From Archangium violaceum (GTDB lineage Bacteria; Myxococcota; Myxococcia; Myxococcales; Myxococcaceae), in assembly GCF_016887565.1 (NCBI RefSeq), contig NZ_CP069396.1, positions 8,228,001 through 8,292,000 on the forward strand: a DNA stretch of 64,000 bases. Reading direction: 5' to 3'. This document shows positions 45,574-56,500 of the stretch, in pieces; the stretch's first letter is position 1, and each line of letters starts with the position of its first letter. Both the position numbers and the translations under genes were made by a program. Below the pieces are notes generated by a model that had not been told where the DNA came from, ran no database searches, and worked only from the letters and a program-made list of their open reading frames with translations.

Positions 45574-46329
45574 TCAGTACCAGGCGCCCACGCGCACCTC
45601 GACGCCCACGTCCGTGCCGACGAGCCGGGTGAACTCGTTCACGTCGCTGCCGCGCGAGTGATAGGGATAGACGACCTTCGGTCTGAACTCGCGCACCGCG
45701 TCCGCCGCCTGGGCCACCGTCATGGTGTAGGGCAGGTTCATGGGAACGAAGGCGACGTCGATGTTTCGCAGCGCCCGCATCTCGGGGATGTCTTCCGTGT
45801 CCCCGGCGATGTAGACGCGCTTGTCTCCGAAGGTCAGCACATAGCCGTTGCCACGGCCCTTCGTGTGGTACTGGAGACGCTCGGGCGTGATGTTGTACAT
45901 CGGGATCGCCTCGACGGGGATTTCCCCCACGTTCAGCGTCTCTCCGTTGGCGAGCACTCGCGTGGCTCCCTGGAGGGCCTCGGGCAGGGTGTCGCGCACG
46001 GCCTGAGGCGCGACGATCACCGTCTCCGGCTGGACGATGGCCGTCAGCGTGTCGGCGTTCAGGTGATCGCCGTGGATGTCCGTCACGAGGATCACATCGG
46101 GAGCGGGAAGGCCCTGGAACGGCGTGGCGCCACCGACAGGGTCGACGTAGATCGTCTTGCCTTCCCAGTTCATGAGGAAGGTGGCGTGATTGACGGGATG
46201 GACGATCAAATCACCCCGAGACGTCGAGAAGACGTCTCCCGACATGGCCGGTTCGGATGACTTGCACGAGGACAACGACAGCGCGAGCACCGCCACCACG
46301 GACGCGAGCAACCGGATCTTGAGCATCAT
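45574..46329 (-). CDS. Metallo-beta-lactamase-fold lipoprotein
   Basis: A 251-residue protein with a lipobox LSLSSC (Cys22), so it is an anchored lipoprotein. The UlaG-like metallo-beta-lactamase fold has TDIHGDHL at 83-90: His86, Asp88 and His89 are kept, but the first His of HxHxDH is Asp84. The remaining ligands fit GDTEDIPEMR and YPYHSRG. It is probably a hydrolase of unknown substrate in the envelope. It is convergent with the EndoU-like gene and divergent from the next. Confidence 0.85.
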   Translation of the reverse strand: MMLKIRLLASVVAVLALSLSSCKSSEPAMSGDVFSTSRGDLIVHPVNHATFLMNWEGKTIYVDPVGGATPFQGLPAPDVILVTDIHGDHLNADTLTAIVQPETVIVAPQAVRDTLPEALQGATRVLANGETLNVGEIPVEAIPMYNITPERLQYHTKGRGNGYVLTFGDKRVYIAGDTEDIPEMRALRNIDVAFVPMNLPYTMTVAQAADAVREFRPKVVYPYHSRGSDVNEFTRLVGTDVGVEVRVGAWY

Positions 46330-46453
46330 TCTCTCCGAAGCAGGGGGGACTGCGGGTTCAGCCTACCCGGCACGAGGCCGTGTGTCCGGCGCGAACGTGC
46401 TGGCGCGCCTTGGCTTATGGTGGGCGGGCAACCTCCTGGAGAGCTCACGATCC

Positions 46454-47896
46454 ATGCGTCATCCGTCGAACCCTTTGTGGAGCCTGCTGGTGTTGACCAG
46501 TCTGCTCATCGTCCAGACCGCCAGCGCCGCGGAACCCCTCTGTCTTCAGTGCATCAACGTCCGCATCGATCGCCCTCGGATCGTCCGGGGACCAGTCGCG
46601 GATGAGCTGGACAGCTTCTTCAATGAGATCCGGCTGGCCAATGGACTCAAGCGGGGTTTCTCCGCGAACGCGTCCACGTATGCCATTGATGGCAAGGAGG
46701 CTGGCGACATGGGAGGCATCCGGCGCAAGGTGCTGGGAGCCGGTCCAGCGGGCGCCTACGACGAGTGTGGACGTTGGATGAGTGACACGGTGAAGCGGGG
46801 AAGCACCGTCCACGGATTCGTCCACACGGAGAGCGATTGTAATTACGCCCTGGAGCAGACCCACAAGGCCATGAGCTTCGCCACGTCCACCGACGAAGGG
46901 CTCACCTGGTCCATCTGGGGGCAGATCATCACCGGCACGGATGCACCGACCGCGGGCATCCACACGGGAGAGGGAGATTGCACCGTCATCCAGGCAGCCG
47001 ATGGCTATTACTATGCATACTGCCTGCGAGCGCGCGACTGGCAGACCATCGTGGCCCGCGCGCCGGTGGCGAACCCGGGTCCCAAGAACTGGTTCAAGTA
47101 CCACGGCACCTCCTGGAGCCAGCCCGGACTGGGCGGAGATGCCACCGCGCTCGGGGCCCTTGGCAGTGCGGCGGCCCACTGGGTGACCCAGGATCAAATC
47201 CTCCTGCTGGGCACGGACGAATGGTTCGGCGGGCTGAAGGCCTCCTTCTCCAACGACAAACACACCTTCAACACCCTGGAGGAGCCGTTGATCCTCCTGG
47301 ATGGAGATACGTGGCAGCGTCCCGCGCCAACGGAGGTCATCGCCTATCCCAGCGTCCTGAGTCAGGACAATGTCGACAACGAGATTCGCAACCCGTTCAC
47401 CCTGACCTATACCTACGTCCAGCCGGGTGAGGGGTTCGACAAGCGCTATCTGGTGTTCCGCGACGTCTGGATGTGGATGTCCCCCACTCCCGTCACCCCG
47501 CAGGTCGGCGTCGCACTGTCTCGTTGGTACAACGCCGCCGCCAGCGACCGCTGGAGCACGACGGCCCCCGTCCCCAACAACGATGGGGCGTATGTGTACG
47601 AGGGCTTCCTCGGCTACCTGATGACGAAGCCGCATCCCACGCTGGCGACGGTCAAGCTGGAGGACTGTGTCAGCGACTGGCCCGGCCACCCCGACCACCT
47701 CCTGGCCGACTGCGCGGCGGACGGGTATTCCAAGCTGAGGACGGCCGGGTGGATCTTCGAGGACCCTCAACCCAATACCCTGCCCCTCTACCGCTGCTAC
47801 AACGCCGAGCAGCGGCAGCACTTCGTGTCGAACCAGTCCGACTGCGAGAACCAGGGCGGCCTGGAATGGTTGATGGGCCACGCGCTGGCCCGGTGA
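46454..47896 (+). CDS. Secreted beta-propeller-like protein
   Basis: A 480-residue exported protein: signal peptide at 1-25 (ending ASA), then blades with Trp- and Asp-rich strands such as ATSTDEGLTWSIWG, an Asp-box-like S-x-D-x-G-x-T-W motif found in sialidase propellers, and LVFRDVWMWMS. The last 45 residues (LPLYRCYNAEQRQHF) resemble the YRxYN-type DUF5648 repeat of surface proteins. Carbohydrate binding or hydrolysis is likely (inference). I rejected the longer upstream frame because the ATG at 46454 begins the signal peptide. Confidence 0.75.
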   Translation: MRHPSNPLWSLLVLTSLLIVQTASAAEPLCLQCINVRIDRPRIVRGPVADELDSFFNEIRLANGLKRGFSANASTYAIDGKEAGDMGGIRRKVLGAGPAGAYDECGRWMSDTVKRGSTVHGFVHTESDCNYALEQTHKAMSFATSTDEGLTWSIWGQIITGTDAPTAGIHTGEGDCTVIQAADGYYYAYCLRARDWQTIVARAPVANPGPKNWFKYHGTSWSQPGLGGDATALGALGSAAAHWVTQDQILLLGTDEWFGGLKASFSNDKHTFNTLEEPLILLDGDTWQRPAPTEVIAYPSVLSQDNVDNEIRNPFTLTYTYVQPGEGFDKRYLVFRDVWMWMSPTPVTPQVGVALSRWYNAAASDRWSTTAPVPNNDGAYVYEGFLGYLMTKPHPTLATVKLEDCVSDWPGHPDHLLADCAADGYSKLRTAGWIFEDPQPNTLPLYRCYNAEQRQHFVSNQSDCENQGGLEWLMGHALAR

Positions 47897-47953
47897 GGTA
47901 GCGGTCGACGCACCCGGGCGGGCGGAGCGCGAGCGGGTTACACATCTGCTCTC

Positions 47954-49042
47954 ATGTCCGGCCGAACCCGACTCCGGGGTCGCTTCCAACTGTTCGCGAC
48001 CCTCCTCGTCACCCTCGTCCAGTTGCCCACGGTGCTCTGGCTCTGCTGGCTCACGCGCACGCCCCTGCCCCTGGCCGTCGCGGTGCCGGTCTCGTTCCCC
48101 TACCTGCGTCAGTTGCAGAGCCCCTGGCACACCACGGCTCCCGCGCTGTCGACCTATCTGGCGCTGGGCTGGTGGGCCGCCTGCGCGGTGTTCGACGTGC
48201 TCATGCTCCCCGCCGCCCTGGCCGTCCAGGCGGGCCTGCCCCGGGGCGTGACCTGGGGCGTGGCCGGAGCCATCGCGCTCGTCCTGGGTACTGACTCGGT
48301 CCTCGGCCGGCCGAGGCTCCGCAAGCGGGTGGTCCACGTGGAAGGGCTCTCGCCCGAGCTGGACGGCTACCGCATCGGCCAGCTCTCCGACGTCCACTGT
48401 GGCCCGCATGCACCCGAGAGCCGCGTCTCCTCCTGGGTCGCGCGCCTCAACGCCCTCGACCTCGACCTGGTGACCGTCACCGGAGACCTCATCACCCACG
48501 GCTCATCGCACGTCGAGGCGGTGGCGCGGGCGCTCGGTGGCCTGCGCGCGAAGGATGGTGCGTTCGCCTGCATGGGCAATCACGACTACTTCACCGACGG
48601 AGAGCACCTCGTCCGGGAGCTGGAACGACAAGGCGTGACCGTCCTGCGCAACCGGGGGGTGGTTGTCCAGCGGGGAGGGGCTCGCTTGTACGTCGCGGGC
48701 GTGGACGACACCTGGACCTCGCGCCACGACGTGGCTCGGGCGCTCGCGAAGCGGCCCGAGGGCGTTCCCACCGTGCTGCTCGCCCACGACCCGGACCTGT
48801 TTCCCGAGGCCCAGGCGCGCTCCGTCGAGCTGACCCTCTCGGGCCACACGCACGGCGGACAGCTCGGAGTCCCGGGCGTCCGCCGCCTGTCTCTGGCCCG
48901 GTTCGTCTCCCGCTGGACCGCGGGGCTGTACCGGCAGGGCCGCTCGTGGCTCTACGTGAACCGCGGCGCCGGCACCACTGGACCGCCCGCCCGGCTGGGC
49001 GCTCCGGCGGAGCTCGCCGTCATCACTCTGCGGCGGGCGTAG
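47954..49042 (+). CDS. Membrane-anchored metallophosphoesterase (YaeI-like)
   Basis: A 362-residue protein with about four hydrophobic segments in the first 115 residues, then a calcineurin-like phosphoesterase. Metal-site motifs in order: QLSDVHCGP, VTGDLI, CMGNHDYF, LLAHDPDLF and LSGHTHGGQ. It is the architecture of the YkuE/YaeI-like family implicated in lipid-headgroup or UDP-sugar hydrolysis. Its final 20 nt overlap the convergent CoA transferase gene. Confidence 0.9.
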   Translation: MSGRTRLRGRFQLFATLLVTLVQLPTVLWLCWLTRTPLPLAVAVPVSFPYLRQLQSPWHTTAPALSTYLALGWWAACAVFDVLMLPAALAVQAGLPRGVTWGVAGAIALVLGTDSVLGRPRLRKRVVHVEGLSPELDGYRIGQLSDVHCGPHAPESRVSSWVARLNALDLDLVTVTGDLITHGSSHVEAVARALGGLRAKDGAFACMGNHDYFTDGEHLVRELERQGVTVLRNRGVVVQRGGARLYVAGVDDTWTSRHDVARALAKRPEGVPTVLLAHDPDLFPEAQARSVELTLSGHTHGGQLGVPGVRRLSLARFVSRWTAGLYRQGRSWLYVNRGAGTTGPPARLGAPAELAVITLRRA

Positions 49043-50561
49043 ACCCGCTCTGGGGGAAGGCGCGGCAGGCCGCGTCGTAATCCTTCCACCAGCCCTCCAG
49101 GGCCTTCATGTCGGTGGGCCGGGGCTCGTCTCCCGCGCCCGCCATGTCCAGGTAGGCGTGCAGCAGCGGGCGGAAGTGCGGGTGCGCGCACTTCTCGATG
49201 ATGTCCACGGCGCGCCGCTTGGGCGAGCGGATGTCCATGTTGAGCGCGTAGCCGTGCTCGGTGACGACGCACTTGATGTCGTGCTCGGTGTGGTCGATGT
49301 GCCGCACGTACGGCATCACGCAGCTCACCGTGCGCCCGTCCTTCAGCCGCCGGGTGGACGGTGTGTGCACGATGCTGAGGTAGGCATTGCGGAAGAAGTC
49401 TCCCGAGCCACCCAGCCCGTTGACGATGCGCGAGCCGTCGATGTGCGTGGAGTTGACGTGGCCGTAGATGTCCACCTCGATGGGGGTGTTCATCGCGATG
49501 ACGAACAGGCGCGAGATGATCTCCGGGCTGTTGGACAGCCACATGGGCCGCAGCACCAGCTTGTCCCGGCAGCGCTCGAACAGCTCCATGAAGCGCTTGC
49601 GCCCCTCGGCCGAGAAGGAGACCGCGGTGGCCGAGGCGTTCTCGAACTTCGCGTCGTCCTCCACGTAGCGCAGCATTCCGTCCTGGAAGACCTCGGTCCA
49701 GAAGCGGATCTTCTGGAACGGGGACGCGTAGAGTTCGCCGATGATGGCGTTGGCCACGTTGCCCACGCCGGACTGGATGGGGGGAAGGCGCTTGCCCCAG
49801 TCGAACTGCGCGCGGCACTGCATGAGGAAGTCGACGACGTTCTGCGCGATGCGGCGGTCCGTCTCGCTCGCGGCCTTGAAGGGCACCGGGTGGTCGGGCG
49901 TGCGGGACTCGACGACTGCGACGACCTTGCTGCGATCGAACTCGACGTAGGGCGTGCCGATGCGGTCGCGCACGTTCACCAGCGGCAGCGGCCAGCCCAC
50001 CTTGGGGTGCACGGCGGGCAGGACGATGTCGTGAAAGCCCGTGTAGTCCGGCGTCGCGGTGTTCACCTCGAGGATGACCTTGCGCGCCCGGGCGAGCGCC
50101 TCGGCGGAGACGCCGACCGAGGAGGAGAGGACGACACTGCCGTCCTGGCGGATGCGGGACACCTCGACGACGGCGACGTCGATGTCCCCGTAGAACCCGT
50201 ACATCAGGTTGCGCGCGAAGGCGGAGAGGTGGACGTCGGTGAAGTCCATCTCCCCCGAGTGGATGAGCTTGCGCGAGATGGCCGAGGACATGTACGGCCC
50301 GCGCTTGCGGATGAAGGGAGCCATGGGCCCCTCCACGTCATCCGAGAGCGAGGCGCCGCTCAGCAGGGTGATGCGGGACTGGGGCGCCGTCGCGGCGAAG
50401 TGCCGGGCGAGCGCCGGGAAGAAGGCCTTCGGCTCGCCCGACTTGGTGAAGCCGCTGATGGCGACGGTGCAGCCATCGGTGACGTGCTTCACCGCCTCCT
50501 CGACGGGGACCACTTTGGCCAACAGCTCGGAGTTCTCGATCCGCTCTTGCAGTGTGCTCAT
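49023..50561 (-). CDS. Acetyl-CoA hydrolase/CoA transferase family protein
   Basis: A 512-residue family I CoA transferase of the acetyl-CoA hydrolase/succinyl-CoA:acetate transferase group (Cat1, AarC). The expected catalytic glutamate is Glu290 in RFWTEVFQDGML, matching the position of the AarC Glu in length. A glycine-rich GSVVLSSSVGVS CoA-binding region and the C-terminal GGSGDFFRNA are seen. It could close an alternative acetate or succinate cycle. The ATG has AGGA before it and lies 17 nt after the stop of the alpha-2-macroglobulin gene, on the same strand. Confidence 0.9.
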   Translation of the reverse strand: MSTLQERIENSELLAKVVPVEEAVKHVTDGCTVAISGFTKSGEPKAFFPALARHFAATAPQSRITLLSGASLSDDVEGPMAPFIRKRGPYMSSAISRKLIHSGEMDFTDVHLSAFARNLMYGFYGDIDVAVVEVSRIRQDGSVVLSSSVGVSAEALARARKVILEVNTATPDYTGFHDIVLPAVHPKVGWPLPLVNVRDRIGTPYVEFDRSKVVAVVESRTPDHPVPFKAASETDRRIAQNVVDFLMQCRAQFDWGKRLPPIQSGVGNVANAIIGELYASPFQKIRFWTEVFQDGMLRYVEDDAKFENASATAVSFSAEGRKRFMELFERCRDKLVLRPMWLSNSPEIISRLFVIAMNTPIEVDIYGHVNSTHIDGSRIVNGLGGSGDFFRNAYLSIVHTPSTRRLKDGRTVSCVMPYVRHIDHTEHDIKCVVTEHGYALNMDIRSPKRRAVDIIEKCAHPHFRPLLHAYLDMAGAGDEPRPTDMKALEGWWKDYDAACRAFPQSGSTPAAE

Positions 50562-50578
50562 TGAAGTCCTGTGCTCGG

Positions 50579-53500
50579 TTACTCGCGGCCCACCGAAAGG
50601 ACGGCGCCCTTCGAGTACGCCGTGAACTCGGGCGCGTACAGGGATTGAACAGTCGCTGGTCCCACCCGGAACGTGCCCGCCATGTTCGCCCTCAGCCGGT
50701 AACGGAACGTGTACTCACCCGCCGGCAGCCACTCAAAGAAGAAGTTCGTCCCCGAGTCCCTCGGCTCCTCGTACCAGACAATCCCCAGGTCGTACCGATG
50801 CCGCGACTCGGTGTTCGCCGGCTCGAAACCCGCCGCTCGCGGATCTCTCAGGTGCACGTACTCCGCCGCGTGCTTCGTCCGCAGCGACAGGTGCACCTCC
50901 ACCTCGTCACCCGGCGCCACCCTCGTCCCCTCCTCCAGCGGGCGCAGCACCGCCTCCGTCCCCACCCGCTCGCGGAGGAAATAACGGCGTGACACCGCGA
51001 AGAAGTCCCCCCGCTCCTCCTCCGGCAGCCGCTCCGTCGAGAAGTGCCAGGTGGCCGAGGCGAACGCGAGCCCCTTCCCCGTCTTCTCCACCGCCACCAC
51101 GCTGCTCGTCTCCGGCTTCACCTCCGGGCCCGGCACCACCACCCGGTTCCCCTTCCCGGTGTACTCGGACGGCGAGAAGGCGAAGGCCACCGTCCTGCCG
51201 CCCGCGGTCACCTTCACGTCCTCGCGCACGCCCAGGGCGCCCTCGCGCTCCAGGTACTTCACCAGCGCGTAGACCGCCTCCGCCGTGGCCCGTGTGGACT
51301 TCCAGTGCCCCAGCTTCCGGTCCAACATCAGCCACTGCGCCAGCCCGTGCCGCCGCGCGTCCTCCGGGCTCAGCTCCAGCAGCGTGCGCAGCGCGAAGGC
51401 ATGCGTCTCCGTGGTGTCGTTGTACCAGAGCCAGCTGCGCTCCTCCGGCGCCCAGTACGTGCCCAGCTCCTCGCTCGTCTTCGCCGAGTCCATCACGCTC
51501 GCGAAGACGCGCCGCGCGTCCTCCACCCGCCCCGCCCGCTTCAGCGTCAGCGCCAGGTAGCCCTTGAGGTACGGCGAGTGCTCCTTCCAGTGCTCGAAGC
51601 CGAAGTCGAGGATCCTCGCGCGCTCCTCCGGGGTGAGCGCGTTGCCCGTGTAGCTGGCGTCCGGGAAGCTCGAGGCCACGTAGCCGAGCAGGGTGAGGAA
51701 CTCCCAGCAGCAGCCCTCCTTGCGCATCTTCTCCGCGTACTCGGCGCGGAAGTGGTTGGCGAGGTACTCCCACGCCCGCGTCGTCATGTTCCGGTCCACG
51801 TCCACCCCGTGATCCGCCGCGCGCGCGAGCCCGTGGAGGATGTAGAGCGTCATGTACGGAGACGGCGGGCCTCCCGGCCACCAGGGGAAGCCTCCCCCCG
51901 ACGTCTGCGCCTGGCGCAGCTTCACCAGCGCCGTCTCCCGCTCGGCCTTCGCCACCTCCGGATCCAGCACCTTCGCCAACCGGAGGCCCTCGTCCTTGCC
52001 GCCCCGCGACTGCTCCAGCCAGGGCGACTCCTCCAGCGCCATCTTCCGGTTGGGGTCCGCCGCATCCCACGTGTCGAGGCGCGTGGTGCGAGTGCTCAGC
52101 GACTTCCCCAGCTTCGCCACCTCCGGGTAGCGGCCATACAGGCTCGACACGATGCCCGTGGACACGAAGCGGTTGAGCGTCTGCTCCGTGCACTCGTACG
52201 GGTAGTCCATCAGGTACGGCATGGCCCCCAGCACCGCGTGGAAGAGCTGCGCATCCACCGTGACGACGAGCTGCTCGTGGCTCAGGCTCGGGTCGTCCCC
52301 CCGCCGCATGTCCGCGAACTCCATCCGCTTGCGCTCCCCGCCCCGCAGCGCCACGAAGCGCGACTGCGACAGGTGCATGCGTCCGGGCAGCACGGGCAGC
52401 GGGCGCAGCTCGCCGTCACTGAAGTCCCCGGCCCGCGCGGTGACGCGGAAGGCCACCGGGCCCAGCTCCGCCGGCACCGTCAGCGGGAAGCGCGCCGTCG
52501 TCCCCTTCCCCGCCTCCACCCGGAAGGGCTGGCGCGCCTTCTCCACGCCGAAGCGGGACAGCAGGCTCGCGTTCGTCTCCGGATCGAGGATGTCCAGCGT
52601 GAGCGTGCCCTCCAGCGCTCGCTCCCCCGCGTCGTTCACCACCACCTCCAGCACGGCCCGGTCCCCCTCGCGCAGGAAGCGCGGCACGTAGGGACGCACC
52701 ATCAGCTCCTTCACGCTCCGGGTCTGACGTTGCAGCGAGCCGCCCTTCAGGTCCTTCGTCAGCGCGTGCACCCAGACGCTCCACGCCGTCACCGAGTCCG
52801 GCACGGTGAACTCCAGCACCGCCGAGCCGTCCGCCCCCGTGAGCAGCTGCGGCACCCAGAAGGCCGTCTCCGCGAAGTTGCCGCGCACCGCTTCCGGTGG
52901 AACGGCGGGCGTGGAGGCCGTCGCGGCCTGCTCGCGAGGGACTCCGCCTCCACTCACCGCGGCCTCCCGCAGGGCCACGTCACCGCTGGCATTCCGCCTG
53001 GACACCCTCCTCGGGGCGCTGGCCATGGGCTTCGACTCCTCCATCATGGCGACACGCCCCCTCAACAGGAGCCCGGAGCCCGTCGTCAGCGACAGCGGGA
53101 TGTGGCGCCGCCCCGGTCCACCCACACCATATCCACTCTCTATGACGAGCCTGTCCCCCCTGGGCCCGGTCCATTCCGGCACGCTCCCGAAATCCTCGCC
53201 GTAGAGCCACTGCCTGGGGGCCTCGCCCGAGCTGGCGCTCAGGTCCACCCACTGCGCGCGTTGCGGGTAGTAATGGCTCACGCTCGGTGGCGAGTGCGGC
53301 GCGAAGAGATCCAACGACTGGTCATACATATACGCGAGCAGCTCGGCGGCCCCCGCCTCCACCTTCGCCCCCTGGGGACCCTTCACCGTCACCCGCCACG
53401 TCTCCTTCGCACCTGGGCGCAGGCGATCGCGGAAGGTGGCGAACTCCAGTTGCAGCTCCTTGTCGTCGAAGGGAACGAACACCGGCTGCACGAACCGCAG

Positions 53501-56500
53501 CACCTGGTAGTCCCGCACCGCCACCAGCGCGAGCGTGAAGCCACCTCGCAGGGACTCGGTGACGGGCAGCTCCTCCACCGCCGGGTCCTTCCCCGCGGTG
53601 AGCACGCGCCGCCGCACCAGCCGCTCTCCCTGGTAGAGGTCCAGGAACAGCGGCTGGCCCTCGAAGCCGGAGAGCGCCAGCACGCGCGCCGTCTCTCCCA
53701 CCTTCACCGTGGTGCGCTCGACCCGGAGCATCGCTGGCAGCGCGATCGGGGCACGCTCGCCCACCACCAGCACCTCGCGCGAGGTGGTGAAGCGCTCGCC
53801 AAAGGCATCCTCCGTCTCGTAGTGCACGCGGTAGGCGCCAGCGGGCAGAGCGGGCAGCTTCACCCGGGCGAGCCCCTGTGCATCGTGCGCCACCGCGCCC
53901 CGCGCCATCTCCTCGCCCTCCGCCCAGCTCCGGAGGGCCTCCTCCACCGGAGCCTCTCCCGTCCCCCACCGGGGCCGCAGCGAGTCTCCCGGCGTGGTGC
54001 TCCGAGCGTCCGCGTCCACGAGCAACCCGGGCGGCGTCACGACGGGCTGCTCGACGGGCATCACGGGCCGCGAGGGCTGCTTCAGCGCCACCAGCCGCCA
54101 CCGCCCCGCCCCAGGCAGCGGCACTCCGTCGAGGTTGGAGCGCGTCAGCCGCAACTCGGAAGCCACGCCCTCGCGGAAGAACTCCTCGTCCGCGTCCACG
54201 CGACCCTCCACCGCCACCAGGCCGAGCCGGAAGGCCCGGTCCGCCGAGCGTGTCTCCCCGCCCTCGTCCGTCACATCCGCCTCCACGCGGTAGCGCCAGG
54301 AGAAGTCGCGCGAGGCCGCCGTCCGCTCATCCGCTTCCGGGGTGAAGGTGAGCTGGAAGCCCCCATCCTCCCCCAGCGCCGAAGAGCCACTGGCCACGAC
54401 ACGCGAGTGCAGCGAGGGACCCCCCACCGTACGCCACCACACGGGGAGCAGGGGCTCGCGACGGACGCTCCAGCGCACCGTGCCCCGTGTCACCGGGAGC
54501 CCGAAGTAGTAGCGCGCCTCGCCCCGGAAGGTGGCCGGACGGTTGAGGCGCAGCGCCGCGTCCGAATCCTTCAGCGTCACCTCGAAGGTGGGCCGCTTGT
54601 ACTCCTCCACGCGCACCGCCGCGTTGCCCAGGTTCTCCTGGCCCAGGCTGGCATCCACGCGCCACATGCCGAGCAGCCGCCCGGCGGGCACGGAGAACTC
54701 GCCCGCCGCCGAACCGAAGCCGTTGGTCTTCACCTCGCGCTTCTCGACGGGCTGGCCGTTCGCGTCCATCAGCGACACCGTCAGCCGCTGCCCCGGCAGC
54801 GTCCGGTAGCGCGCCTGCTCTCCACTCCCGCGGAAGGCCACCACCTTCCACGCCACCTTCTGCAGCGGCCGGTACACGGAGCGATCCGTGAAGACGAGCG
54901 CAGCCATCCGCTCCCGCTCCGGCGGGCGCCTGTACCCGTAGTACGACTGCGCATCGAGCAGCACCTGCCGGCCCCGCCCCACCACGACGAAGGAGCTCTT
55001 CTGCTCCGGCAGCCCGGTGAAGGCGGCCTCGCCCCGCGCGTCCGTCTTCAGCGTCCGCACCACCTGGTTCCCATCGCCCGCCTGCACGAGGCGCACCTCC
55101 ACGCCCGGCGCGGGCTGGCCGGTCTCTCCCTCCATCACCCGCACCTCCACCCGGCCCTGGGGGTCCCTCTGGGTGATGAAGACCCAGGGAGTCACCGCCA
55201 TCAGGGTGGCGACCACCTCGTTGCCCTTCTCCTGGAAGTCCTCGCGCGCCGAGGCGACGATGAGGTAGCTGCCCGGCTCCGTCAGCGGAGGCACCACGAA
55301 GGTCCGGTGCGACCGGTAGTCCGGCGTCGCCGGCAACGACTCGCTCCAGGTCGCCACGGGCCGCTCGCGCGCGATGAGGCGGCTCAAGGAGCCTTTCTTG
55401 CCCCCTTCACCCCCCAGGAAACCCTCGAACAGGTTGCCCCCGGCGAGCCGCGACTCCAGGTCATACACATAGGCCCGGAAGTGCAGCCGGGGCAGGTTGC
55501 GGTGTGTCACCTCGATGGAGCGTCTACGGGCACCGTCGGCGCGCATGCTGGCGACCGAGAACTCCGGCGCCTCGAGCTGCGCCACCAGCCGGGCGCACCG
55601 CTGGCCCCCGAGGCTCTCCGGATAGGCCGCCACGCACGCCTTCGCCATCGCGTGCGCGCGCGCCGGCCGCTCCCCGGACGCCTCGAGCTCCGCCAGCCAC
55701 CCCTGCCCCATGGCCCACCACGGCACGTTCCGGTAGCCCTCCAGGAACTCGGCCGCGTGACGGCGGATGCGGGCCTTGTCCGCTTCCTCGTCGAAGGACT
55801 CGTGCAGCAACTGGCCGCGCGTCAGGTGCGCCTCCAGCGCCGCCTCGCGCCGGCCCGCGGCCAGGTGCCACGCCTCCAGGTCTCCCAGCACGGCCGCCAG
55901 CTTCCGCAGCGGGTGCTCCGCCGGCCCCACCAGGTCCACCCGCGGAGAGCCCCGCAGCAGCTCGTCCATGTCCAGGCGGTGCGCCTCATCGGACTGCCCT
56001 GGACGCCACTGGTTCTCGTCCGCCAGCATCTCCACCCAGAGGTACGTCACCGCGTCGCGCAGCGTGCCGCGAATCCCGGGGGGATAGGTGTTCGGCTCGA
56101 GGACGCCCGCGAGCGCCCCCACCTTCTGCGCGCCCAGCCGCTCCCGCTCCGCCCACACCTCCGCGAGCGCGCGCCGGGCCTCGGTGAAGATCTGCTCGGC
56201 CGTCCACCGCTTCAGGTCCACCGGCCCGCCGGAGACCACCTGCTCGCGCTGGCGCACCTCCCAGCCGTACTGCCCAACGTAGGTGATGAGCGCGCTCGCG
56301 TAATAGAGGTTGACCGTGGTGCGCGGCAGCAGGCCCTTTGGCCACGGCTGTTCCTGGAGGAAGCGCACCGCCGTCTCGTACCCGTGGAGCCCGGTGCGCA
56401 GTTGCACCACCCGCACGAGCGCCCGCGCCCACTCCTCCTCGTCACTCCGCGAGCGGGCCTGGGCCAGTCGGGCCTCGGCGCCCTGGACGGCGGCGTCGAG

